A program made the translations under genes and the position numbers. The notes beneath the pieces are model-generated. The model was given only the letters and a program-made list of their open reading frames with translations. It had not been told where the DNA came from and searched no databases. Shown in pieces: positions 7,856-16,625 of a DNA stretch of 64,000 bases. Within the stretch, counting starts at the first letter, position 1. Each line of letters begins with the position of its first letter. Source of the stretch: CAVQRC01 sp963715045 (GTDB lineage: Bacteria; Planctomycetota; Planctomycetia; Pirellulales; Lacipirellulaceae); NCBI GenBank assembly GCA_963715045.1, contig CAVQRC010000009.1:468622-532621 (forward strand), in the 5' to 3' direction.

Positions 7856-8962
7856 ATGATCTCCGCCAGGGAACTTGTGCTCGGGCTTGTCGTGCCTGCG
7901 ATCTCGGCAGCCCTGCCGATGCTGATCCTTCGCCTGGCGGGCAAGCGGGTCGGGCCGGCAGTGGCGACGACCGCATTCGCCTGCGGCTGGATTGCCGGCC
8001 AAACCACGATCGAGGCGGTTCGGATCGCCAGTGCCCGGATTTCTGCCAGCGAGGCGGCCACCGAGGCGATCGGCAAGTTTCTCCATCCCACGCTTGCCCG
8101 CGAGTGGCTGCCGCTGATCGTCTTGCTCGCCGCCAACGTGGAAGTCTTCGCTCACGAAGCCGGACCGCGATTACGTACGGCGATTGTCGTTGCCCGCGCC
8201 GTGATCTGCGGATTCATCCCGGCGCGGCTGCTGTGGACCAGTGTCTACTGCACGAGTCGATGGAGCGGAGCAGAGCAGGCCATTGGGCTGGCATCGCTGT
8301 CGCTGATGCTGTTGGTGCTCTGGACCTGGGCCAGTCGCCCACCCGCGGCCAGTTATCCGAAACTCCAAACTGGATCGACCTGCTTCGTGTTGTTCGCTTT
8401 GGCAGTCACCCTGTTCACGGTGGGCGGCCGGATCTACGGGCAGCTGGCACTCGTGCTGGCCGTCGTTGCAGCCACGCTCGCAATTTCCGCGGGCCGACAG
8501 CGGTCAATCGTCGTCTCGATCACGGCCAGAACAGGGATCGTCGTCGCAGCATCACTGGTTCTGCTAGGGCACTTCTTCGCCGCCCTGCCTGCCGCGACCG
8601 CGATCTTTTTCGCTCTCGCCCTGGCGGTGGTCTCGGGACCGCTTCCGTCGCCCGGTTCGAAGAGCCGGCGCCGGTGTGCGGCCCTGGTATTCGCCGCCAG
8701 CGTCGTGCTCGGGGCCAGCTTCGCAACTCACGCCACGATGCGGTTCCTCAAAGCCGTCGAAACCAAATCGGCCAATCCGTATTACGGTCGGCTTCAGCGA
8801 TCACGCATTTCCTGCCCGCGAACGCCTGTTCTCTTGCCGAACGAGCTGCCCGCATGCCGCGGCGATGTCGCCTCCGAGCGAGTAGCGGATCGTTACGATC
8901 AGCCCTGTTCCGCGAAGCTGCCCGGCGAACGCATCGCGTCCCTCGCGGTCCGTTCCGCGTAG
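7856..8962 (+). CDS. Polytopic membrane protein, function unknown
   Basis: A 368-residue protein with about eight hydrophobic segments (LVLGLVVPAISAALPMLIL, TAFACGWIAG, WLPLIVLLAA, IGLASLSLMLLVLWTW, TCFVLFALAVTLFTV, LALVLAVVAATLAI, IVVAASLVLLGHFFAALPAATAIFFALALAVV in pieces, and AALVFAASVVLGASFA). No family is recognised. The last 55 or so residues are hydrophilic and overlap rlmN on the opposite strand by 162 bases. The natural end may originally have been near NPYYGRLQ (about 8795), with the tail produced by loss of a stop codon or an indel. The start at 7856 lies 47 bases after the YceI stop. Confidence 0.7.
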   Translation: MISARELVLGLVVPAISAALPMLILRLAGKRVGPAVATTAFACGWIAGQTTIEAVRIASARISASEAATEAIGKFLHPTLAREWLPLIVLLAANVEVFAHEAGPRLRTAIVVARAVICGFIPARLLWTSVYCTSRWSGAEQAIGLASLSLMLLVLWTWASRPPAASYPKLQTGSTCFVLFALAVTLFTVGGRIYGQLALVLAVVAATLAISAGRQRSIVVSITARTGIVVAASLVLLGHFFAALPAATAIFFALALAVVSGPLPSPGSKSRRRCAALVFAASVVLGASFATHATMRFLKAVETKSANPYYGRLQRSRISCPRTPVLLPNELPACRGDVASERVADRYDQPCSAKLPGERIASLAVRSA

Positions 8963-9859
8963 ATGCGGTGCGTCGTCGATGGCGTTGTACGGAATCAGAT
9001 TGATGTGCACGTTCAATCCCGCCACGTATTCTGCCAGAGCAGCCGCGTCCGCCGGGCTGTCGTTGACGCCGGCCAGCATCAGGTATTCGATCATGATCGG
9101 CTGCGTCTGGATCCGATTGATCGACTCGAGCGCCCGCCGCAATTCCGGCAGCCGATAGCGGCGGGCCAGCGGAATGATCGACTCACGAACCGTCTGCCGG
9201 GCCGAGTGCAGACTTACCGCCAGGTTCACCCGTGGATACCGTCGTGCGAACCGCACCATCGCGTCGGGAAGTCCCACGGTCGATACGAGAATCCGGTTGG
9301 GCGAATGGTGGAAGTAATCGCCGCCCACGAGCCGGTCGATCGTCGCGTAGAGCTGCTCTTCGTTGTGAAACGGCTCCCCCATGCCCATAAACACGAGATT
9401 GCGAATCCGCCGCTGCTCCTGCTTGATCAGTTCACCGGCGATCGCCAATTGAGCGAGCATCTCGCTGGCGGAAAGATTGTGGGCGATTCCCATTTTTCCG
9501 GTCGCGCAGAAGTCGCAAGCGGCCGCGCAACCGACCTGGCACGACAAGCACAGCGCCACCCGTCCGGTGGTCGTACGCAAGATGACCGACTCGATCAGAT
9601 GGCCGCCTGCCGTTCGCAGCAGGAGTTTCGTCGCCCCGTCCTGTTCCGAATCGAACCGCGATTCGAGCTGCAGCTCCGCCGCCCGCACGCGATCCGCGAA
9701 CGCGTCGCGGCACGCCGGCGGTATCTCGTCCAACGCCCGCTCGATTCCCGCGAACTGCTTGCAGTAAGCGTTACGAAACCGCCTTAAATATTTCGGTTCC
9801 AGCCGCAATTCGCGGCGGACCTGCTCGAGACCCTCGTTGTCGAAGATGCTGACGCTCAT
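8801..9859 (-). CDS. rlmN: RlmN-type radical SAM RNA methyltransferase
   Basis: Dual-specificity 23S rRNA (A2503)/tRNA (A37) C2-adenosine methyltransferase, cytoplasmic. ATG 9859 (MSVSIFDNEGLEQVR) is preferred to upstream starts because it lies just downstream of the preceding gene stop at 9885 and matches the family start. Diagnostic parts of the 352-residue product: CLSCQVGCAAACDFCATG with the radical SAM CxxxCxxC motif near residue 100, NLVFMGMGEP, ILVSTVGLP, LAVSLHSA, and the C-terminal TIRYSLGGDIAAACGQL carrying the second catalytic Cys. All key cysteines are present, so it should be active. The gene follows a PQQ-propeller gene on the same strand with a 25-base gap, and its 3' end overlaps the convergent membrane-protein gene. 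Confidence 0.95.
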   Translation of the reverse strand: MSVSIFDNEGLEQVRRELRLEPKYLRRFRNAYCKQFAGIERALDEIPPACRDAFADRVRAAELQLESRFDSEQDGATKLLLRTAGGHLIESVILRTTTGRVALCLSCQVGCAAACDFCATGKMGIAHNLSASEMLAQLAIAGELIKQEQRRIRNLVFMGMGEPFHNEEQLYATIDRLVGGDYFHHSPNRILVSTVGLPDAMVRFARRYPRVNLAVSLHSARQTVRESIIPLARRYRLPELRRALESINRIQTQPIMIEYLMLAGVNDSPADAAALAEYVAGLNVHINLIPYNAIDDAPHLRGTDREGRDAFAGQLRGTGLIVTIRYSLGGDIAAACGQLVRQENRRSRAGNA

Positions 9860-9884
9860 CGCTGTTTGCCATGCGGCGTCGAGA

Positions 9885-11150
9885 TCAGCTCTCGCCGAAA
9901 CACCACAGGTGCTCGGCCGTTCGAAGCAGGACCTTTCCATCGACGAGAACCGGCGTTGCGACCGTCGATTCGCCGAGATCGTTGGTTGCCACGACCTCGT
10001 GCTCACCCGCGAGATTGATCACGAAGGTCTTGCCGTCTTCGCGGGTGACGTAGAGGTGCGACCCCGCGACAATCGGCGACGAACTGTATGCCTGCCGGCT
10101 CTTCGGCAACTGGGTTTCCCACACCACTTCACCATCGGTCGCCCGGACGCAAAAGACCTTGCCGCGATCCCCACAGATGAACAGCTCGCCGTCCCGATAA
10201 GCGGGAGTTGGCACGTCCGCCGAGGCATTCGTGATCCGCCAGGCGAGGTGGCTGTCACCGACGTCGCCGTTGCCGTCGATGCGAATCGCGGTCAATGACC
10301 CACCCCGGTTGTACGGCACGTAGACGGTGTCTCCACCCACGACTGGCGAGGAAATCGATCGCTGATATCCGCTGTTGCCTTCATGGATCGTGATCCGCCA
10401 GATCTCCGAGCCATCGCTGGCCTCATGCGCGGTCACGTGATCGGCACCCGCGACGATAATCATCTGGCGGTCGCCCTGTTCGACGACGCAGGGAGTCGTG
10501 TAGCTGTTGTCGTTTTCATCAGGCACATCGAACGTCCGATCGACACGCCACAGTTCCTTGCCGGTCGCCTTGTCGAGGGCCACGATATACGACGGCCCCG
10601 ATTGCTGGACGGCGACGATGACTGCGTTGTGGGTCAGCACCGGAGACGTCCCCAGGTCCCACCACAACGTATCTTCGCCATACAAGTCCTGAAGGTTGAC
10701 ATGCCACACAATCTCACCGTCCCAGTCGAGGCATGCCAGGTCGCCGCTCTTGAAGTAAGCGAATACATGGTTGCCATCGGTGACAGGGGACGGATTGGTA
10801 CCGCTCGCCTTGCGATGTTTTCCGGCCCGTTCTTCGCCCACGGTCTGCGTCCACTGTGTCGATCCACTGCGATCCAGACAGATGACTTCGTTCTGACCCT
10901 CGTTGGGGCAGGTGAGCACGATGTGCTTTCCAGACACGATCGGAGTCGAGGATCCCCTGCCGGGCAACGCGACTTTCCAGGCGACGTTCTTCTCCGGACC
11001 CCACACGATCGGGTAGTCGGCCGAGGCTGCCACGCCATCACCCTGCGGACCCCGCCAGTTCGGCCAGTCTTCGGCCCGAGCCGACGTCGCGGCACAGCAC
11101 AGCACACCCAGCAAGGCCCATCGACCAGGCAATCCGAATCTTCTCATCAA
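9885..11150 (-). CDS. Secreted PQQ-binding-like beta-propeller protein
   Basis: A 421-residue protein with a signal peptide (GRWALLGVLCCAATSARAEDW) and an opening WPNWRGPQGDG motif, the usual start of planctomycete PQQ-like propellers. Blades are visible as repeated Y/F-hydrophobic-DK/DG-x-G-x-x-x-W units: NEVICLDRSGSTQW, GDLACLDWDGEIVW, YIVALDKATGKELW, VFCVRATDGEVVW and KTFVINLAGEHEV, consistent with a 7- or 8-bladed propeller and nothing else. No enzymatic residues are evident. It is about the usual length for single-domain members. The gene is upstream of rlmN and divergent from the lipid-kinase gene. Confidence 0.9.
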   Translation of the reverse strand: MMRRFGLPGRWALLGVLCCAATSARAEDWPNWRGPQGDGVAASADYPIVWGPEKNVAWKVALPGRGSSTPIVSGKHIVLTCPNEGQNEVICLDRSGSTQWTQTVGEERAGKHRKASGTNPSPVTDGNHVFAYFKSGDLACLDWDGEIVWHVNLQDLYGEDTLWWDLGTSPVLTHNAVIVAVQQSGPSYIVALDKATGKELWRVDRTFDVPDENDNSYTTPCVVEQGDRQMIIVAGADHVTAHEASDGSEIWRITIHEGNSGYQRSISSPVVGGDTVYVPYNRGGSLTAIRIDGNGDVGDSHLAWRITNASADVPTPAYRDGELFICGDRGKVFCVRATDGEVVWETQLPKSRQAYSSSPIVAGSHLYVTREDGKTFVINLAGEHEVVATNDLGESTVATPVLVDGKVLLRTAEHLWCFGES

Positions 11151-11263
11151 GTAAATCCCTCTCAGATCTGGCTGCTGATTCAGTCGCTACTTTAGCGTGT
11201 CGCTGCCCGGTTCGCCAACTGGACGCACGCGGCCACGACGGATCTGTTACGCTATGCAGTCCC

Positions 11264-12154
11264 ATGTCGGTTTGCGTAATCCTGAATCCTCACTCGGGCC
11301 GCAACGCAGCGAGTCGCCGCTTTGCGAAGTTTCGAGACGCGTACGGGCGTGAGGTAACGCTATACCCGACGACGTCGCCGAGTCACGCCCGCGAGTTGGC
11401 CCGCGACGCAGCGGAAGACGGATTTCGCGTCGTGGCGGCGGCAGGCGGAGACGGCACGGTCCATGAGGTTGCCAACGGTTTGCTCGCTTGCGAACGGGCG
11501 AATGTCACACTGGCGATCGTTCCGGTCGGCTCGGCCAATGACTACGCTCACTCGATTCGAAAGCAGTTCGGGGTCGCGAATCTCGACGACGATCGGGGAA
11601 ACCGCGTCGACGTCGGGCTCTTGCGATGTGCGTCCGGTGAAGAACGGTTCTTTGTAGAGAGCATCGGGATGGGACTCAGCGCCCGCGTGACGCTGCAGTC
11701 GCGGGCAGTCAACCGCCGCGGGCTCGTCCGTTACGCAGTTGCCGCGTACCGGGCGATCCGCGATGACCTGACCGTACCCGAGCTCCAGCTCAGGTGGGAT
11801 CAAGAGCCACCGGTCCTGTCACCGACACTAATGCTCAGTTTGTTGCTCGGCAGGCGGGAAGGAAATTTTCCCCTCGCCCCCAACGCCGTTCTCGACGATG
11901 GACTCTTCGACTACCTCCTCGCCGGGCAGTTTACGTCGTGGCAGGCCATCCGCATGATTCCCCGCCTCGCGATTTGGGGGCCGCCCGCCAACCACCCGCG
12001 AATCAGCCAGGGTCGGTGCCGATCGCTGCACGTCGTCTCACCCGAGCCGCTCGTCGTGCACTCCGACGGCGAGATCGTTTGCACCCCAGAGCATGACTGT
12101 CGAGAACTGGAGATTCGCCTGCTTCCTAAACGGCTTCGTGTCAAAGTCTGCTGA
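11264..12154 (+). CDS. Diacylglycerol kinase-like lipid kinase (YegS/BmrU family)
   Basis: A 296-residue member of the DAGK catalytic superfamily. Visible signatures are VILNPHSG at the N-terminus, VVAAAGGDGTVHEVANGLL near residue 60 (GGDGT nucleotide site), and LAIVPVGSANDYAHS near 82 (the usual PxGTxND loop, here with Ser). The C-terminal half, with DGLFDYLLAGQF and the closing DGEIVCTPEHDCREL, corresponds to the second beta-sandwich domain. Family members phosphorylate diacylglycerol, phosphatidylglycerol or sphingoid lipids at the inner membrane; the substrate is not predictable here. The stop codon is immediately followed by the inverted copy of repeat element B, a likely two-way terminator. 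Confidence 0.88.
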   Translation: MSVCVILNPHSGRNAASRRFAKFRDAYGREVTLYPTTSPSHARELARDAAEDGFRVVAAAGGDGTVHEVANGLLACERANVTLAIVPVGSANDYAHSIRKQFGVANLDDDRGNRVDVGLLRCASGEERFFVESIGMGLSARVTLQSRAVNRRGLVRYAVAAYRAIRDDLTVPELQLRWDQEPPVLSPTLMLSLLLGRREGNFPLAPNAVLDDGLFDYLLAGQFTSWQAIRMIPRLAIWGPPANHPRISQGRCRSLHVVSPEPLVVHSDGEIVCTPEHDCRELEIRLLPKRLRVKVC

Positions 12155-12155
12155 C

Positions 12156-12377
12156 CGAAGCCCGGCTTTTTCGGGTACACAGCACGGTCTGAATCGCCAT
12201 GCCAAAAGCCGGGCTTCTTTGCGCTGCCAGATCACGATCAGAGCCAACGCAGCAACGACCAGCTGCGAAATCCAACGCCGCGTCAGATGCCATCAATGCC
12301 GTGGCGGTCACCGGTTCAAAAAGCCCGGCTTCGCGCGTGACGTTCGCAGCCGGGCATCACCGGGAAGAAGCCGGGCT
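12156..12377 (-). repeat. Repeat element B (AAGCCCGG family), single copy acting as two-way terminator
   Basis: A 222-base element filling exactly the space between two convergent stop codons (12154 and 12378). It reads, on the minus strand, from the TlpA-like gene stop codon TAA directly into AGCCCGGCTTCTTCCCGG, and has paired AGCCCGG/CCGGGCT arms followed by T-runs on both strands. The internal module (CTGCCAGATCACGATCAGAG in the plus direction) is shared with copies at 17500, 47511 and 48761. The hairpins predict transcription termination in both directions. Confidence 0.8.
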
Positions 12378-13490
12378 TTATTCTCGCATCAACCGGGCGA
12401 GTTGCTGTCCCAGCCGCGGGCCGCGGCAGTTTACGGCGGCAACCTTGCCGTCGCGTCCGATGAGCACGAATGCCGGGATCCCGCGAATTCCGTACTTGCT
12501 GCCCATCTGCTCGCGATTCTGCGGGTGGTGATCGGCGACAACGGTCCAGGGCGGTTGCTCCTGGGCCACGAACTCCTGCAGCTTGTTGAGATCACGATCG
12601 ACGCTGATCGCGATCACGTCGAATCCGGCCCCGTGATACTGCTGCCAGTTACGCTCGATGTTCGGGATCTCCGCGCGGCATGGTCCGCACCACGTTGCCC
12701 AGAAATCGACCAGGACAATCTTGCCCGCGAAGCCCGACATGTCGAGCGGACTTCCGTCGAGCGTGTAGCCAGCCAGTTCCATCGGCTGACCGACCAACCC
12801 CTGGAGCGGATCGGTCTTTTCAACGCCTCCCACTTCGGCTTCGAAGTTGATTGACTTTTCGCCGTCGGGATAGGTCGCGCTGATCGCGAAGATCTGCCAC
12901 GCATCGTCCTCGTATCGCAGGTGCAGTTTCGTCTTGTGCAGTTGGCCGTCAGCCCGCACGCGGACGGGGATCTCGGCCACCGTGTCGTCGAGCTGCGGAC
13001 GTCCGGCCTGAATCGCCTTCCTGCCGGCGGCCGGTGTCGGCAATTGTCCCAGTGGCGATTGAGGCTTCTCGGCCATCTCCCGCGCGCGTTTCGTCAATAG
13101 CTCTCGTGCCTGCCCGCGATCCTGTTCGCGGAGTCCTGCGAAGAATCGCAAGGCAGCGTCTTTGATCAACTCGGCGGCGTCCTTCGATTCGGCCGAAGAG
13201 CTGGTATCCGCGGTGGACTCTTCCGATACGCCTGCAGGTTGATTCGCTTCCTGCCACATACGCACAAACGCTTGATCCTCGTCGCTGAGTCGGTCGATCC
13301 GAACCCGAATCTCCTTGTCCCCGAAACCCCGCAGGACGGCCTGGTCTCCGTCAACGGCAATGAGCTCGGCGGTCGCGGAGAACTTCCCGCTGCGGTCGGT
13401 CCACTCCCGTTCTTCGGCCGCCACGACCGTGTAGAGCACGCCGGCCAACAGGACGATTGCCAACCAGCGTGTCGTGGATCGGTTGATCAT
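12378..13490 (-). CDS. TlpA-like thioredoxin-fold protein with N-terminal SHD1 domain
   Basis: A 370-residue exported or membrane-tethered redox protein. ATG 13490 is chosen because a GGGAGG site precedes it and a hydrophobic leader follows (TTRWLAIVLLAGVLYTVVAA). Residues 25-75 form an SHD1 (SLA1 homology 1)-type small domain, REWTDRSGKFSATAELI..DGDQAVLRG..KEIRVRIDRLSDEDQAFV, common in planctomycete exported proteins. A helical segment follows, then from about residue 225 a TlpA/AhpC-type thioredoxin domain with VLVDFWATWCGPCRAEIPNIE (redox WCGPC) and IRGIPAFVLIGRDGKV (cis-Pro loop). Probably a thiol-disulfide reductase for extracytoplasmic proteins or cytochromes; a monoheme cytochrome gene is divergent at 13733, which fits but does not prove a cytochrome-maturation link. 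Confidence 0.9.
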   Translation of the reverse strand: MINRSTTRWLAIVLLAGVLYTVVAAEEREWTDRSGKFSATAELIAVDGDQAVLRGFGDKEIRVRIDRLSDEDQAFVRMWQEANQPAGVSEESTADTSSSAESKDAAELIKDAALRFFAGLREQDRGQARELLTKRAREMAEKPQSPLGQLPTPAAGRKAIQAGRPQLDDTVAEIPVRVRADGQLHKTKLHLRYEDDAWQIFAISATYPDGEKSINFEAEVGGVEKTDPLQGLVGQPMELAGYTLDGSPLDMSGFAGKIVLVDFWATWCGPCRAEIPNIERNWQQYHGAGFDVIAISVDRDLNKLQEFVAQEQPPWTVVADHHPQNREQMGSKYGIRGIPAFVLIGRDGKVAAVNCRGPRLGQQLARLMRE

Positions 13491-13732
13491 CCGACTCGAG
13501 CCTCCCGTCGAATTCAATGCATCTGCCAGCAACACCCCGCGACTCGCGGACTCGTAGTCTAATGCCGCTCCAGACCTGCTCGCAATCAGGATCCTCCGCG
13601 GCTTGCGGCGTGGCGCAAACCGCACTCGGCTCGACCTGATTGCCCGTTGCTTCGATAATCTCTCCTGGACGGCCGTCCGCGGGAATTCGCCGGGCGTCGC
13701 TCTGATCCCTGTCTTGACTCCGAGGTAGATCG

Positions 13733-14203
13733 ATGAGAAGACTTGCCCGCAACCGCTGGTCGCTGCTGGCTCTGCCGGCGGTACTGATTGCGACCGTGTG
13801 GTCTCAGGCGGCGGAAGACCCGCCCCGTCAACTTGAACTGCGTCTCTTTATGCGGGTCAAGCTCACCAGCTCACAGCGCGTTCTGGAGGGGCTCGTGACC
13901 CGCGATTTCGCTCTCGTTGATAAAGGGGCGACCGAAATGCGGGAGATGAGCCAGGCGGCCAAGTGGCCCCGCGCCAAGGACGACCCGCAATACGAACACT
14001 ACGCGGCCGAATTCCGCCGACAGTGTCAGAAGCTCTCTGAACTGGCGGCCGCCGAAAACCTCGAAGGGGCGGCGTTTATGTACTCGCAGCTCACGGCCTC
14101 GTGCGTGACGTGTCACGAGCACGTGAGGAATTCGCTCCGCCCCGCCCGCGATCCCGACGGACCGTTTCAGTTGATCCCCACCGTCCCTACCCAGAATGAG
14201 TAG
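13733..14203 (+). CDS. Exported monoheme cytochrome c (cytochrome c'-like)
   Basis: A 156-residue protein with a signal peptide (RWSLLALPAVLIATVWSQAAE) and a single heme-binding motif CVTCHEH near residue 124, close to the C-terminus. The helical body (LKLTS-type segments, ALVDKGATEMREMSQAAKW, FRRQCQKLSELAAAENLEGAAFMYSQL) and the C-terminal position of CxxCH resemble the four-helix cytochrome c' and c-556 group. It should be attached to heme outside the cytoplasm and act in electron transfer or gas sensing; partners are unknown. The GAGGTAG site lies about 5 bases before the ATG. It is divergent from the TlpA-like gene across a 242-base region. Confidence 0.85.
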   Translation: MRRLARNRWSLLALPAVLIATVWSQAAEDPPRQLELRLFMRVKLTSSQRVLEGLVTRDFALVDKGATEMREMSQAAKWPRAKDDPQYEHYAAEFRRQCQKLSELAAAENLEGAAFMYSQLTASCVTCHEHVRNSLRPARDPDGPFQLIPTVPTQNE

Positions 14204-14377
14204 ACGCCGTTGCAGAGCGAGCTATTTCCGCCCTGTTTCCCGACCGTGGGAGAGTCTGAAACCGGGTCTTGAAGAAAGCTCTGGTCGCGAACGCGGGCCA
14301 TTCCTTTCCTCGCCGACGTCTGCGTGGTACAAGGATGGCCGTGAAGCGAAACGCGTGATCGATAGACAGGAAGACGC

Positions 14378-16081
14378 ATGACCGTCGACATCCGTGAGAC
14401 TCTGGCGACCTGCACTCTCGAGCGCTACGAAACGGAGTTTGCAGATCGCCATCTCTTGCACGGCGTGATCGCCAAATGGGCCCGCGAGCGGCCAGAGCAC
14501 CTCGCGATCATCGAACACGATACGGGCAAGGAACTCACGTATCGTGAGCTTGACGAGTTGTCGACCGCCCAGGCGCTCAAACTGCTCGACATGGGCTATC
14601 AGCGGGGAGACTTTCTCGCCACGCTACTGCCGCTGCTGCTCGAGCATGTTGTCCTCGAATACGCGTGCTTCAAGATCGGCGTCGTACACGTTCCGCTCGA
14701 CTTGCGATTGAAAGCCCCCGAGGTCGTTCGCTCGCTGGGGCTCGTCTACGCCAAGGGGCTCGTCTTCTCGGGAGACTTTCGCGAGATCGTGAGCGTCGTG
14801 CAGAGGGATTGTGCCTTCATCGAACACTACGTCCAGATCGCCGGCGAGCACGAACTCGTCGCGGGGGCGGTGGCCTATCACGATTTCGCCGCCGCGGCGG
14901 ATCAGCTCGCGGCCGAGGACCCTTCGCCACTTCGGAAGATTTATCGTGAGATTGCCGAAGTGATCGTTCCCACCGACGGCGCCCAGGTCATTTACACGAC
15001 CGGATCGACCGGCTTCCCCAAGCCGGCCCTGCTGTCGCACCGCAATGTCACCGCTCAGAACCTGTGTCTCGCCACGGGGTTCGATCTCTTCAATTCGCCA
15101 AGCATGCTCGTCAACCTGCCGCCCTCCCATGTCGGTTGCCAGGCGGAGCAATTGATGACGACGCTGTTTACCGGCCATACGGCCGTCATCCTGCACGTGT
15201 TTGACGCCGAACGGAGCCTCGAGGCGATCCAGCAACATCAAGTCGACTGCTTTGGTCAGATCCCGGCGATGTTCAATATGCAGTTTCGCCTGCCCAACTT
15301 TGCCGACTATGACCTGTCGTCGATCCAACGAGTCCTGTTCGGCGGCCAACAGGTCCCGGCACAATTCGTGCGGCAGCTGGCGTCGCACTATCCCATGATC
15401 GGGACCGGCCTGGGACTCAGCGAAATGGCCGGATTCGTGACGTACACCGGTATGACCGATCAGGTGAAGAAGCTCGTCGATACGGTTGGCTGGTGGGCCC
15501 CGATCACGCCGGTATCGATTCGCCGACCGATGCACGAAAACGGGAACGCCGGCGGGGAACTCCCTGATGGCGAGATCGGCGAAATCTGTTTCAGCGGTCC
15601 GCAGGTGTTCATCGACTACGTCAACAATCCCGAGGCGTATGCCAAAACGGTGTCGCAGGAAGGCATTTGTTACACGGGCGATCTGGGCTACGTGAGCGAC
15701 CGCGGACTGATTTTCTCAGGCCGCTCGAAACTCGTGATCAAACCCAAGGGCTACCAGGTCCATCCGGCACAGATCGAAAGCCACTTTTGCGAGCTTCGCG
15801 AACAGGTCGCGGCCTGCGGTGCCGTGGGCGTCCCGCACGAAGTCTTCACCGAGGGGGTCGTGCTGTTCGTCGAGCGGAAACCGGATGCCACGTTGACCGT
15901 GGAAGAACTCGAGGCCCACGCACACGGCATCGCCGCTTACATGCGTCCTCTGCATTACGTGCTCCTCGAACCGGGGCAGTTCCCGCTCAATCGCATTTCC
16001 AAGACGGATTACGTCAAGCTTGGTGAGCTGGCCATGGAGCAGATCCATGAGCTCCGCAGTCAAGGAGCTTGGGATACCTAG
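14378..16081 (+). CDS. AMP-binding acyl-adenylate ligase
   Basis: A 567-residue member of the ANL (acyl-CoA synthetase / adenylate-forming) superfamily. The ATP/AMP motif VIYTTGSTGFPKPALLSHRN is at about residue 205, GTGLGLSEMAGFVTY near 343 corresponds to the A5 motif, YTGDLGYVSDRGLIFSGRSK near 430 to A7-A8 (D in TGD and R in GRSK), and NRISKTDYVKL near the end to the catalytic Lys A10 region. It activates a carboxylic acid, probably a fatty or aryl acid, as acyl-AMP, with transfer to CoA or a carrier. A MaoC-type hydratase in the same frame follows immediately and an SDR reductase converges on it, which suggests a small acyl-chain modification cluster. A good AGGAAG ribosome site precedes the ATG. 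Confidence 0.92.
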   Translation: MTVDIRETLATCTLERYETEFADRHLLHGVIAKWARERPEHLAIIEHDTGKELTYRELDELSTAQALKLLDMGYQRGDFLATLLPLLLEHVVLEYACFKIGVVHVPLDLRLKAPEVVRSLGLVYAKGLVFSGDFREIVSVVQRDCAFIEHYVQIAGEHELVAGAVAYHDFAAAADQLAAEDPSPLRKIYREIAEVIVPTDGAQVIYTTGSTGFPKPALLSHRNVTAQNLCLATGFDLFNSPSMLVNLPPSHVGCQAEQLMTTLFTGHTAVILHVFDAERSLEAIQQHQVDCFGQIPAMFNMQFRLPNFADYDLSSIQRVLFGGQQVPAQFVRQLASHYPMIGTGLGLSEMAGFVTYTGMTDQVKKLVDTVGWWAPITPVSIRRPMHENGNAGGELPDGEIGEICFSGPQVFIDYVNNPEAYAKTVSQEGICYTGDLGYVSDRGLIFSGRSKLVIKPKGYQVHPAQIESHFCELREQVAACGAVGVPHEVFTEGVVLFVERKPDATLTVEELEAHAHGIAAYMRPLHYVLLEPGQFPLNRISKTDYVKLGELAMEQIHELRSQGAWDT

Positions 16082-16132
16082 AGCCGATCGGAAACGTTTC
16101 TGCCCCATCGAACAGTACGAGGGATCACCACC

Positions 16133-16618
16133 ATCGCCACGCCTGCCGAAATCATCCGCAACCACTACGGCGGAGAAACCAGGACCTCCGACTGGCTGCT
16201 CGTCGAGCAGGCGGCGATCCGTGAATTCGGCGAGTCGACCCGCGACCTCGACTGGCTGCACGTCGATCCGGAACGCGCCCGACGCGAGAGTCCTTTCGGC
16301 GGGACCATCGCTTACGGCTTCTGGACAATCTCGATGCTCACGTACTTCGCGCGGCAGATTGCGGGCCAGGACTATCCCGAGGGCGCCCTCTACGGCCTCA
16401 ACTACGGCTTCGACCGATTGCGGCTCATGGCCCCCGTCCCGGTCGGCAGTCGCATCCGCTGCCACGCCACGTTGCTCGACATCGTCGATCGCGGCGGCGA
16501 GAAATACCTCGTCAAGAGCGAGTACCGTGTCGAGGTCGAAGGCACCGAGAAGCCGGCCCTGGTCGCCGAATGGCTGTTCATCCTCGTATTCCCGCCGCCG
16601 GCGGAGAAACCATCGTGA
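16133..16618 (+). CDS. MaoC-like hotdog-fold hydratase, start codon uncertain (possibly ATC)
   Basis: Coding similarity to MaoC/(R)-enoyl-CoA hydratases begins well before the first in-frame ATG at 16334: TPAEIIRNHYGGETRTSDW, then WLHVDPERARRESPFGGTIA and YGFWTIS. The catalytic Asp-His pair of the family lies in this part (HVDPERA...FGGTIAYG, with Tyr rather than the usual His before GF). Between the upstream stop at 16079-16081 and 16334 there is no ATG, GTG or TTG in this frame. An ATC at 16133 has a GAGGG site 9 bases upstream and would give 161 residues. Alternatives are an ATC at 16124, a CTG at 16100, or an undetected indel. It would hydrate enoyl-CoA/ACP intermediates and probably works with the ligase gene upstream, with which it seems to be co-transcribed. 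Confidence 0.75.
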   Translation: MATPAEIIRNHYGGETRTSDWLLVEQAAIREFGESTRDLDWLHVDPERARRESPFGGTIAYGFWTISMLTYFARQIAGQDYPEGALYGLNYGFDRLRLMAPVPVGSRIRCHATLLDIVDRGGEKYLVKSEYRVEVEGTEKPALVAEWLFILVFPPPAEKPS

Positions 16619-16625
16619 GTCGCGA

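Noticed and set aside
7789..9003. 404-residue frame overlapping the membrane protein
   Set aside because: Arg/Cys-rich product in another frame, while the 7856-8962 frame has regular hydrophobic helices.
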